From positions 164,843,609-164,907,608 of the forward strand of contig OZ024929.1 in assembly GCA_964017235.1 (NCBI GenBank): 64,000 bases of DNA, read 5' to 3'. Source of the stretch: Sabellastarte sp. h YS-2021 (taxonomy: Eukaryota > Annelida > Polychaeta > Sabellida > Sabellidae). Made by a program: the position numbers and the translations under genes. Under the pieces are notes generated by a model that worked only from the letters and a program-made list of their open reading frames with translations, did no database searches and was not told the origin of the DNA. Numbering within the stretch: the first letter of the stretch is position 1; each line of letters opens with the position of its first letter. Below, in pieces: positions 44,030 to 55,250 of the stretch.

Positions 44030-46570
44030 CTTATAAGTTCATTGAAATTTCTCAACTGACAAACCTTGCCTAGTAGAACGAACATCTGACAAACATTAAT
44101 TTGACACAGATTGACAATGGCAGGGGAAGGTCAGACTTGTAATCTATTACAGCCAATCTATTACTATTACTATTACATTTGAAAATATTCAATCTATTAC
44201 TATTACTATTACTTTTTAAAATTTTAAATCTATATTACTATTACATTGGCATCTATTACTTCTATTACTTTCTATTACATTCTATTACAATTTGGCACAA
44301 ACTTGAGAGGTAATTTTAACACAGAAATAAAACTGACAGGATACTTTATACATCTAATTTTATTGAAAATGCTTCAGATTATGCCACACAAGGATAAAAT
44401 ATCTCAAATATATCACTTGGTACATTTACAATTAAATAAATAGATCCCGTATTTATTCTATTTAAGAATGACTTGACTACTTTGAGAATTTATGAGAATT
44501 CTATACAAAGCCACTTAAGTGCTGTAAATTTTGTAATGAGAGGTATATCTCTGTCAAATTCCGTGAAAAGCTTTTTAAATGCTGAAAAATATGTTATTAT
44601 CAGTAAATATTATCTGGGGAATATACACTGTTATCAAACAATTCTCATATTTATTCACTTTATGATGAGTTGCTAGATTTGAAAAAACTCTTATTATTAT
44701 GAGAAATACTTGATGAGCAGTGTTTGCAAAAGAAAACACTGCATTCAAAGAACCCCTTTCTTTCAAATTCTTTGCATGCAGAGCCCACCTCAAAATGAGT
44801 CAAAAATGACATTTATGTTTGAAAATAATAACTCCGGTAATTGTATGTAAATCAATGAAACAGCTTACACATGCCACAATGCTGCCCTTATTATACACAA
44901 TAGTGACCTGTGTGATTGCCTTTCATGTGTCACAGTTTCTCCTTACTCAGGAACATTTAGTTAATCCTTCCAAAAGTTAAATTGGCCTCTTTAAGCCTTT
45001 AATAATACCACCTCAAAGACAGTTGTTTTAGAACACTCAATCAAAGAGGGACAATTAAAGGTCCCTTGATATTTCAAAGTTATTTATTTTAACATTTGTG
45101 TGTTATATTTAGTATTCTTTTATGAATATCAATACATTACATATTGATTATTTGAAAAGTTTATGTGTGAAAGTTTGAAAAGAATTTGACTTATGAGTGC
45201 TACAAAATCAATTCATTGTTGTTTTGAAGTTTATTTAAAGTGATGACTTTATGACAATTAATTCATTATTGTATCAAAGTCCATTTAAAGTATTCATTTA
45301 TATGATAACTAATTCATTACAGAATTAAAGTCCATGTTAAGTGATCATTTTCCTACAACCTCCTTCTCACAAAAACCAAAGAGTAAATTGTAATAGAAAA
45401 ATAATAGAAAGTAATAGATGTAATAGATAGAATTTCAATCTATTACTATTACTATTACATCGAAGTTGACTCCAATCTATTACTTTTCTATTACTTCTAT
45501 TACTTTGTTTACAAGTCTGGGGAAGGTATAGTCAGTTGACAAAGTTTGGTCTTTTCCGTGACTAAGTTGTGACAACTAAAATTCATGTGGCCTAATCAAC
45601 TACAACAATTGCCCCAAATTAAACTGACAATTGAAATAAATAATATAAAGAAGATATATATTGTTATCTTACCCATTCTGGGTAAACTTTTGGGTAAATT
45701 CTGTCCAAATCTTTACTTGAAAACCTACAGCCAACTTCATGAACTTCCCGACTTTCCTGCGCGCATCAGGTGATCACCAAACATTCAAGAATTGACTGAG
45801 AGAAAAACGAAAACAAACTACGATAAATACTTTTACTGCAGTTTTCAGTGCAGGTAACTGTAAGTAGGTCAACTACAATAGGTATGTGGTACCTACAATT
45901 GGTATGCACCCATTAGCCACTGATTATGTTTCCAAGGCAATAATTTTAATGAAATTTGTCACCTGACAAACCTTTAACAGTATGACAAATCTCTGATGAA
46001 CATTGATTTGACTGTAGAATGACAATGACACAGGAAGTTAGTCAATTGACAAACTTTGCTCTATTTCGCGACAAATTTGTGACAACTAAAATACATACAT
46101 GGTCAACTACAAAAGTAACACTAAATTAAACTAACAGTTGAAACATATAGCATAAAGAAGATAAAAATTGATATGCTACCCATTCCAAATAAGTCTATGC
46201 ATCTATTTCTTTCCAAATTTTTGGAAAACAATCAGCAGCAAGTCACTTTATTATGATGGGGGACAATAGAGGATTCTAACCAACTCACATTTACAACTGT
46301 CTGTAAATTGCCTATTTCTCAATTTCAGCTTCGAATATTCATTTCAATTCAACCTATACATCAAGTAGCAATTAATATTAGCTATTACTTTACTGTATAT
46401 GCAGATATTTTGTTTAAAACATACCTACTTCATAAACTCCCTTCTGTAAACTTCTTCAACCATGCCACGTGGGTAATACTAAAAACGAAATAGTGACAAA
46501 CATTAATCGGTGACAATTCGAGAGACAAATAAATTACAAACGTTAATTCGACCGCAGTTTTCAGTGAATG
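44030..46570 (+). repeat. Tandem repeat of about 505 bp (roughly 2.5 copies), split by a hAT-type insertion
   Basis: Landmarks repeat about 505 bp apart once the 1,396-bp insertion and duplication are removed: ACCTGACAAACC-like, GACAAACATTAATTTGAC, GACAATG.CA.GGGAAG, CAATTGACAAACTTTGCTC and TTAAACTGACAATTGAAA (compare 44,070/45,540 with 45,960/46,050 and 46,495). Confidence 0.75.
44132..45519. mobile_element. Non-autonomous hAT-type element, 1,388 bp, CTATTA-rich ends
   Basis: The ends CAGACTTGTAA and TTACAAGTCTG are inverted repeats. Identical 8-bp duplications GGGAAGGT lie at 44124-44131 and 45520-45527. Both subterminal regions hold CTATTACTATTACTATTAC-type repeats in the same direct orientation. 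No transposase motif was found inside (short frames only). The parallel repeat at about 46,040 shows the empty site. Confidence 0.9.
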
Positions 46571-46594
46571 GCAGGTATCCTTTTAGCAAAACGT

Positions 46595-47460
46595 TTAACT
46601 TTTTATGAGTTTATCCATTTCAGATATCATCAGTAACATTGTGAACACTTCATGAGCATTTATTGAGTGCATAATCATGGACACTTGACCCAATCCTTTC
46701 ACATAAGCATTCACATCATCTTTTTCCTGAGACCAATAGTACTGCAGTCTATAAATTTCATGAAAACTGTCATTCATCAAAATTTTGTTTTTATTAACAC
46801 CATCCTGTAAAGTTCTCATGAGCTTACGCTTCCAATAAAGATAATTGTTTCTGGAATTTTTAAATGATTCAGGGCTAGTTTCTAGAGCAATTATATGAGA
46901 CTTTAGTGTTTCAACATCTTTCAAAGTTGCTGTCACAAATAAGATTTTTGATACAGTTCCGATAAAATCCAATGGGGATATCTTATTACGTCTTTATCCA
47001 TTCAAATTATCTCCTTGTTTTATCACTTTACCAGCTGGTATTAATCAATTCATAATGTTTATTTTTTCATTCAAGTCTTTTCTCAGAAATGTTATGATTG
47101 AATCATATATCTGCAATGTGTCTCCATATTTACGGCACTATGACAAAGTCCTCCTGTCCAGGATAAGACTTCTCTGTGCAAAAAGAACTGTAACCACTCA
47201 GAGCAGAAAAATGGAAAATGGTAATGGAACTACAATTGTATGTCACCAATAAGAGATAGAGTTATCCAACATTGCAACTCTTCTGAATACAGTTCCTAAA
47301 TGTTCCTTAACAATGACTTCCAGAAGTCCTAAATCATCTGAATATCCTCCTAGAATCAGGTTGAAGCCAAAGAGGAAGGTGGCCAGCCTACTCCACATTA
47401 TGGCTGTCATGATTCCTGGGTATTCTAATACATTTTTTTAACAGCTGGCAGTTGCTTCAT
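46595..47460 (-). pseudogene. Env/fusion-glycoprotein-like relic of the Ty3/gypsy element
   Basis: The frame at 46972-46595 contains DFIGTVSKILFVTATLKDVE. This resembles the segment just after the furin-type cleavage site of errantivirus and baculovirus F-like envelope proteins; a basic RRNK lies a few residues before it, preceded by a stop. Upstream (47,000-47,460) the message is in broken frames. Position downstream of integrase on the same strand fits an env-like third ORF. It is inactive as it stands. Confidence 0.55.
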
Positions 47461-47749
47461 CTTCCTGCAAGAGAAATAAAGCATATTATTTCTTGCTTAA
47501 AATATAACATGACCTGTATCAAGATAGCTTCACTACTTTCTACTGGGACATTAAACTGTGAAAGTGTTTGATGGCTTTCCCACTGTTGGGATATTATGTA
47601 TTTTTATATATACACTTAAATTGCTCAATGGTTCAAAAGAGTGGGATTCCTTTGGATAGTTTGCCCACTCAATGAGATACTACAGCTCTACTGATTTTGA
47701 ATATCTCCCTGTTAATTATACAGCTGACCTCATACTGTTCTTCTAAATC

Positions 47750-48310
47750 CTACTCTGGTATACTGTCCAGCTTAGATATGTTGGGAAATCTCAACTTCCT
47801 TTTCCGGGTTGAAGGTCTTAGTGGTGGTATTACTTCATCAGTCACCCTAGTGTCATCTAATTCTTCTTCAGACTGATCCTCATTCAGGTTTTGGTCTTGG
47901 TCATGAGTTGGGTCACTGGTATCTTCTTGATTTTCATTATCTTCATTCCTGGGTTCCATATCATCTACATTTTCTTGATTAACTGCCTCACCTATATTTC
48001 CCTGTTCTTTCACAGTTTCATCAATATCTACCAGTTCCTGGTCCTCTTCTACCAATTCATCTAACTTATCTTCTTCAGCTAAAATTTGGCGAAGTTCTTC
48101 ATCTACTGAGGGCACAACTGTCCTGTCAATATATGGTCATAAGCGATCAATATGTACTTTATTACATAATGGTTTCAGATAATAACTCCTGACTAGTAGA
48201 GACTTTTTATTGCTTAATTTCTCTGTGATTATATATGGTCCACTGAAAGGATTCATCAGCTTCTTGTTTTCTCCGACTTTCACTTCAGGGAAGTATACCC
48301 AGACTCTCTG
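47750..48310 (-). pseudogene. Integrase C-terminus (GPY/F module) and acidic tail
   Basis: About 48300-48130 reads VYFPEVKVGENKKLMNPFSG then PYIITEKLSNKKS, the GPY/F module that ends Ty3-type integrases. The frame 48115-47750 is a highly acidic tail (Glu/Asp/Asn-rich: QENVDDMEPRNEDNENQEDT) finishing with basic STRKRKLRFP. The module likely influenced target choice in the intact enzyme. Several stops separate it from the catalytic core. Confidence 0.75.
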
Positions 48311-48699
48311 TCCAACTTCATATTCTTATATGTAAGCCTTCTTATCATATTGCTCCTTCATTTTCTCCTTATGATAGTTCATGTTTGATTGGGCAATTTC
48401 ATGTGCATGATGAAGGCCTGTGACAAGATCGCTTACAAAGTGTTTGCTTACTTCACCCTGGACATTGGGTACTTTGGGCAAAGCCACACTTATTGGGCTC
48501 AAAAATCCAATAGTATGGCTGATAGTGTGTGCTTTCTACAGAAACACTAACATTATAGGAAAACACCACTCCTCTTACCATCCTGCAGAAATCTTTTCCA
48601 GCTGAGTCAACATAGATAGAGAGCTGTTTGGCAATAGAGTAGTTAAAATGCTCTACCTTAATATCTGTACTTTGCCTAAAAGGAGTTGTTACTAGTCTT

Positions 48700-49345
48700 T
48701 TAGTCCCCCATCATCAGTGCAGCTTCATTGAAAACTTGTGAAATCAAAGGCGTACCCATATCACTCAAGAGGTGGGTTGGTGCACCATATCTGCAAACTA
48801 TTCCATCCACAAAGTGTCTTGCAATGATGTGAGATTTTATTTCCATAACTGGAAAACATTCTGCATACTTGGTTGCATATTTCATGAAAACTAACTAGGA
48901 CTTAGCTCCAGTATATGATTCTTTCAAAGGCCTTAATATATCCACTGCCCAAATATTGCCCACTCTAAAAGGGGGTAGTGGTTCTAATGGTGATCTGTAT
49001 GGTTTTGTAGGCTTCTTGGATGAACAACAGTGATGACAACATAAGACCCAATTTTGTACATCTCTGAGCATTCCACGCCAATAATAATCCAACTATGTTG
49101 TGTGATATGTTTTCCTGACTCCATAATGACCTCCTGATGGGTCAGGACTTCATGGATTAGGACTCTTGGAATTAGTAATTGGATTATTATTTGGTTGTTT
49201 TTCCCAAGTCCTTCTGGATATCACATATGGTAAAGCACACCGTCAATAAGTTCATAATTCTGAGAAATTGCAACTATTCTCTTTGCAGCTCTCACATTTG
49301 TTGGCACAATGCTTTCTTTTAAGTACCTTATAATTGGATTTATTT
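48700..49345 (-). pseudogene. Ty3/gypsy integrase (HHCC and catalytic core), decayed
   Basis: In order on the minus strand: LIDGVLYHM near 49240, the zinc-binding region with MDYYWRGMLRDVQNWVLCCH and HCC (49092-49000), IWAVDIL holding the first catalytic Asp, then KYATKYAECFPVMEIKSH and HLLSDMGTPLISQVF with the second Asp. The segment that should carry the Glu is interrupted by stops after 48700. Neighbour order (RNase H upstream, GPY/F downstream) is canonical. Confidence 0.85.
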
Positions 49346-50047
49346 TCATCTGCAAGTTGCATCTTGAGATTTTGTTGTTAGGCTTGGTCTAATATCCGCT
49401 GGTGCTTTTGGTTTGTTTACCCATGCATTTGAGGTCTTTTCTGTCATCCTCAGATCCAGGTCTTCTTCCTGTAGCTCCACACCTGGCGTCAATGAAGGGT
49501 CAGCTTCCTGCTTGTCCTCCTCCTCAACAATATTGTTGATACCAAGTGGTAATATGTCATCTGTGATGTTATCTAGGTCCTCTGTGGTCCTATGATCACC
49601 TTCTCCCTGTCGACTAAGACCATCTGGATTTTCTATGGATTTCCCAGCTTTATGCTCCACAGAGTAGTTAAACTGTTGCATGCAAGCTACCCAATGGGCT
49701 ATTCTGCCACTAACAATTTTTTGTCCAAACATCCATTTCAAAGCTGAGTGATCTGTTATCAGCTTAAAGGCTGTGTTATTAAGATATGGTTCAAAGTGGC
49801 ATAAGGCCAATATAACAGCAGCAAGAGCTTCTTTCTCTGAAATACCATAGTTCATCTCAGCTCTTGTGAACTTCTTTGCACCATAAGCAATTACTCTTCC
49901 CTTGCCATCTTGAACTTGACTAAGAACCATCCCAGCTGAATCACTGTTTGCATCAGTTGTCAAAACAAATGGGTCTTGGTACCTTGGATAGGCAAGCATG
50001 GGTGGTGAAGAAAGTGCACATTTTAATAGCCCATTGAAATGACACAT
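49346..50047 (-). pseudogene. Ty3/gypsy RNase H domain, frame open for 233 residues
   Basis: The frame begins in the RT-RNase H connection (LLKCALSSPPMLAYPRYQDP) and carries the RNase H acids in TTDANSDSAGMVLSQVQDG, EKEALAAVILALCHFEPYL and LITDHSALKWMF, ending near HKAGKSIENPDGLSRQ. A hydrophilic linker follows. The RT core that should precede it is missing: protease sequence lies immediately upstream. Confidence 0.88.
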
Positions 50048-50048
50048 T

Positions 50049-50560
50049 TCAAACAGTTAAGACTTCAAAACCATAAGGTTTTAATAATTTTCTCAAATAT
50101 GGGAATGGTTGAAAAAGTTTTGGTCCAGCCAGAGAAATGGTTGATCCAGAATCAATAAGCGCATACAGCGGAACTTCCTCATAATAAATCTTCATAAAGG
50201 ACAAACCTTTATCAGTTGTTCTCCCTACTAAACAAACATTAGTCCTCATGTCCAAAATAACTGACTTGGTTGGGGTTGATTTCCACACATTCATCTTGGC
50301 TGCATCACAACCCCATTCTGAGATGCGTTTGGTAGTTTAAAGTCTGCCGTTTGGCTCCGTTCCACTGATTAAATTGTCCCTGTTTTAGCTGTGGGCAGTC
50401 CTTCTTCAAATGTCCCCTTCTGTTACACTGATAACATATAGCATCCGACAGCTGAGGCCTCCTAATGCAATTTACAGTTGTGTGGCCAGACCTATTGCAT
50501 CTTTGACAGTAAAATTGAAAATTCCCTCTCACAACTGGGTTTCCTCCCCTGAGACTGTTG
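50049..50560 (-). pseudogene. Gag nucleocapsid (two CCHC knuckles) and aspartic protease
   Basis: CQRCNRSGHTTVNC and CYQCNRRGHLKKDC are two perfect C-x2-C-x4-H-x4-C knuckles (50510-50390). A frame change near 50300 leads to the protease with ALIDSGSTISLAG (DSG active site, about 50165-50125). The protease frame ends at 50049, two bases before the RNase H frame. Confidence 0.85.
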
Positions 50561-50619
50561 GCTTCTCATATTAGCCCTCATAAATTATAAATCTCTTCCT
50601 TGCTGTTGAACCATACCTT

Positions 50620-51335
50620 CTATAGGTTGTTTATGGCCTTAGACAAATCACCCAAGCTCTTGTAAGTGTCTTGCATTAAATTCAACCAGTCTAAACTGGG
50701 GTCCTTTGGCTTCAAGTTCTTTATGCTTTCAGCCAATTTTGCCATCAGCTCAACTTCTTCCAGGTCTTCTGGTTGTTGATCATTCACAAAGGTCTTAATC
50801 CCTGGCAAGAGACCCATGAGAATGATTAACCTAGTCTCTGCTTCACCTTTCTGTAACTGGCTACATCTCTGTCTGACATCAGTAATGTAGGATTCAATAC
50901 TCCATGTCCCTGAATTCTGGCAAATAAGCTCTGCTCCTTCAACCAATGAAGATTATTTGCATCAATATACTTTTGGTTAAAGGCCTCCTGCAGTTGTTGC
51001 CAATTTACCCTCACAGCCTCCGGTAGACTATTATACCAAACCTCTGCAACTTGTTCCACCATCAAACGAAATATTCTGGCTTTTCCCTGGTCATCCATGT
51101 TGCAAAATTCTGAATAGCTTAAAAACAGATCTGCATCTTCACTGGCAAGCCCATTAAATGATGTCGGCCTCAATGAGGATGCTTCAGCTTGGTTTCCCCG
51201 TTGCTGTATAGCTTGTTGTATTCTTATCTTATTTTGTTCTTGGGCAACACCTTGCTGATCATTTTGTTGTATAAGCCCTTGAAACTGGGTACACAGTTGA
51301 TCAATATTTTGAACCAAAGAATCCAGATTAGCCAT
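50620..51335 (-). pseudogene. Ty3/gypsy Gag (capsid region), one frameshift
   Basis: Starts MANLDSLVQNIDQLCTQFQG at 51335; the capsid-like core follows: SFNGLASEDADLFLSYSEFC, ARIFRLMVEQVAEVWYNSLP and NWQQLQEAFNQKYID. The reading moves to a second frame between 50950 and 50826 (SYITDVRQRCSQLQKGEAET, RLIILMGLLPGIKTFV). Pattern and neighbours identify it as Gag of the element that runs to 46.6 kb. Confidence 0.82.
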
Positions 51336-52627
51336 GTCTGACCTTAATATATAACCCTTTTGATATGTTGGTGTTCCACTGGCTGATTTAACAATTTTCT
51401 TTGGTTGATCCAGTTTTCCCCCTAAAAGCTTTGTTTATTTATGCAATATTCCCTTTTCTATTATTCAATATCTAATCCATAAGCAGTACAATATTTGTGT
51501 GAGATCTGATCATGTGACGGATCATAATTTTCCTACTAGAATTAAGGAACTTGCAATGTACACAGCTGAATGTCCAGGATGTAGTAGAAATTACATTAAT
51601 GCCAAGGTGGTGAAGTGTATGGATCCTTCACTGGTCAAACGCAGAAGATCCTAATCCAACTTGAGTATGGAAATGTCATGGATGATACTATTTTTGACAT
51701 TATTATTGTCAGATAGAAGTGAGTAAATTTTACATGAATGTTCTTGAAAATATTTGAACCACTTAGTCCTTACGATCACTCAGACAGCATTGTGGTCACC
51801 CGAATTTCCATGAGCATATCCAAATGTCTTTTTATTTATATTTCTTTTTTATATCCAAATGTGTCTCAGATTACCTAGATGTCCTTGAGAATACCCGGCA
51901 TCTCCATTTTTCCTTAGTTACAACACTCTTAGGGGTTGGGCTCTTATTCTCATGTAAGGACTAATAAACTCATAATGCAAATATTTGTAGATGCCAAATG
52001 ATATCCAAATAGAAATAATTGAATAGAAATTAGAAATAATTAGTACTCGCCTCTCATAATTGTCTGATGTTGTGTATATCCAAATGTTTGTCCATATTAT
52101 TCATAAACAAGAATAATAGAACTAAATAGTATCCAATCAATTTATTTTAAGTAACGAACATTATAGATTACAAATTTTATTCCAACATTTCCAATTTTTC
52201 AACACTTGTGATACATTTATCCAAATTTCAGTTTTCGTCTGTCTTTTTATATTTTTACAAATACTCCCAAAACTTGTTATAAGTTGTGTTGATACAACTT
52301 CTTTAACATCAAATTTACAACACTTTCCTTCATCACACAAATAGGTGAATTTATCATAAGGACAGATATTTTCTAAGTCCAAACCATAATAAATATTCTA
52401 AGTTCAAAATTGCTAATTTCCAAGAACTTAATCCCATAACTCTGAATCCATGTGTCAGCCCCGTGTTCTATTGTTGTGGCTAATTATATGGGGTTAAATA
52501 CAGAAACCTATCTACACAGTTTAGAAAAACAATATTAAAGAGCATTAAGAAATATTAAAGGGTTTTTCTGCTATAATGGGGGAGAAGTTTTGCAATACTG
52601 GAGGAATTTTACAATATGGAGGGGGTG
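51336..52627. other. Spacer; several ATATCCAAAT motifs, no LTR assigned
   Basis: The gypsy 5' LTR should lie here but its limits are not visible. Repeated ATATCCAAAT between 51,800 and 52,090 is the complement of the ATTTGGATAT motif in the LTR at 52.6-53.2 kb, hinting at a related inverted LTR. Confidence 0.35.
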
Positions 52628-53196
52628 TGTCGGGGTTAATTACTCACTCTATAAAAATGTCTCCCAGGAGATCTGGGGACAAATCACAAAGGATATTGAC
52701 TGGATAAAATGCTCACCCTAGAAAGTAAGACAGGTCTAATTAGCTGGTGAAAGAAGAAAAACATGATGACCAAACACTTAGCAGATTTTTGTTTGTGTTT
52801 GGACTTGTACAATATTGGATGTCTTCTGGTAAAGGATATGATACTCAGAATGTATTTTGAAAATATAACATAGGTGATTTGTTTTTATCTAAATCTATTT
52901 AAATTAAATATTTTATCCAAAGGATATAATAAATCTAAGCATTTGGATATCTGAAAAAACACACAACAATTTCAAAACCAACCAACACAATGGACACACA
53001 TATCTGGAAACCTTGTCATTTGGATACAATAACCAATATAATTATATCATTAATTATTTGGATATATTGTAAAAGAAGTGGAGTATTTTAAACAAATTTT
53101 AATTGTTTGGATATATTATGAAACAAGTGGTGTATTTTAAATAATTTGTGTAATGAACAAAGGTAAGACAAATTTAGAGAAATTTCTATCATAACA
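52628..53196 (+). repeat. LTR of a Ty3-type element (TGTCGGGG...ATAACA) with upstream polypurine tract
   Basis: ATATGGAGGGGGTG immediately precedes TGTCGGGGTTAATTACTCAC, the usual polypurine tract and LTR start of a 3' LTR. TATAAA follows 20 bases in. The end is CTATCATAACA. A second copy without the first eight bases lies at 24253-24813. Confidence 0.65.
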
Positions 53197-55230
53197 GTAT
53201 GATATGTTTGTTAGCAATCTGATGGTGAGTTTGCTACCCTAGCCCACCCAGATGAAGACTTTATTGTAGAAAAAGGGTAAATAAAAATATTTTGTGTTTA
53301 AAAAATTAAAAGAAAAATTATATATTTTAATGATAAGATTTCAGTTTTATCCCGCAAAATACTTTAATGTCATTACTATAGTAATTTGAGGGAAATCTAG
53401 GAGAAACAGTATTTTTTGGCATTATATCTACTTTCTTATTTTATATTATACAGAGTTCAGTTAAGTATATTTTGTGTAAGTCAATTCTGTTTATAGTTCA
53501 TTATAATCAGATGAAGTGTTTATAATTTATAGAAAACTGATCGACACCACAAACAGCAGATGTATGACAAATATATTTATGACAGTTACATACTTCCACT
53601 TCTCACTGTGGTATTGATTAAAGCATAAAAACCCTGTCAAAGAACCTATGTATTTAACAAATTCCCTTCAAACAACTACAACGGATAAATATAGTGTCAG
53701 TAAGTGGTCATTACAGAAGGGCTTAAGTGTGAACATAATGACTGAACACACACTTCCTTAGCTACCTCTAAGGGAGTGATGGATGCATGTTAATTTCATT
53801 ACTTTATCTGAAATTCTGCTAGTTCCTTCAAGTTGTAAAATGTGGTATCTTTTTCAGCAATCTTTTGTCTTTTTACTGAGATAATTTATTCAGACAGAAT
53901 AATTCAAGAAAGTACACAAAATCCACAATAAACTTGCCCTTTTTGTTTTTGACAAAATTCAAAAGAAAAACTAGGCTTTTCAAACACCAACCACTCAAAA
54001 GCTTAAAATATAAGGTTATGTTGAAATCTTAATATATACATTTTATCATCATTATAGAGAATAAAGAAAGCAGTTTCATATTATTATCTACTAATTTTGA
54101 GCAATGCAAAAATGCTTAATATTTTGAGAAATTAAATGTCCCTCTCTTTACAAGAAAACTCAGCCTCACAGAGATGCAGTGTGCACAGCATTCTCCTGTC
54201 AATCAAAGTCTCTGGATATGGGGACGAACTAAAGTGCACAGAATAAGTGTTTTTAAACTGGTGTGTCTATTGTAATAGGGTTATATACCCAGAATTGTAG
54301 ATGTATTTTGGTTAAACATAGACTACCCTTTGAGGTTTCAGAATTTATGTGGAAGCAGAAATAAACATAAAATGGCCCATTATTAGCACCTAGAAGAGTG
54401 ATGTTCAACATTGCACACAATCTATAGCTGTTTGGTTGTATCAACAAAATCTACAGTCTGTTTTAATGTTTTTCCATCATTTTAGTACTCTACTAAACTC
54501 TGTTCTCTAACATTAAGCCAGCATTTGATAAGTAAAAACAACATGTACAATATGGTTCAAAGGTGTGTTGATTATGTATGCAGTAATACAATTGAAGACA
54601 AAGTCAGTGTTCATAAAATATGTGCAACTTAGAACAAAAGCATGAAGTATTGGTGAAATATCTGCAATTTGTAGTGACTGTTTTTCTAAATGTCTTCGAA
54701 CATTTCATGCAGTTCCAGCCTGGATTTACTAAAAGGCTTGAGCACTAAATCCACCAAGGGCAACTAAAACTCAGAATACATCCCAAACTGCAGTTCAATA
54801 GAGAGAAATTAAGAATAAATATTCATTATTAATATCCAAAATATTTTACTTAAAATTTTACTCTTCTTTAGTATTGTGTCAGCTGCTTCTTGAAATATAC
54901 AACTTTTTTTCATGGGTGTACTCACTGCTCAAGCTTTACATGCCAATTGATGTAGAGTAATCTTTGATTTTGTGTTTGTGCATACTGTTTAACAAGTACC
55001 ATATAATATTGACATATGTATTTAGTTACTCTGTCATGTAAAACATGGACACATGTACACATTCTTGTGCATACAGATTCTACATTCTAATGTATTATTT
55101 TCTTTGGTACTTTTTTCCACCAGCTGTCAAATTTAATACTAACTCCACTATGTGTTCACCACTGTGCATTTTATGTTTAAGGTGTTATTTTATATGAACA
55201 GAATTTACACTATATCCCAAACTAGACCTA
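53197..55230. other. AT-rich stretch, no gene
   Basis: Nothing recognised on either strand. Confidence 0.4.
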
Positions 55231-55250
55231 TGCATCGGAGAACCGGTGCA
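55231..55250. repeat. Second-end hairpin of family B, start of the 55-kb array
   Basis: TGCATCGG-AGAA-CCGGTGCA, eight paired positions with one G-T. Followed by AAATTTGTATCCACCCAAAA, as in the complement at 41.1 kb. Confidence 0.75.

Noticed and set aside
47750..48115. Independent acidic protein gene
   Set aside because: Position after the GPY/F module and strand make it the integrase tail of the gypsy element.
49413..49595. Plus-strand serine-rich ORF
   Set aside because: Antisense of the RNase H linker region.
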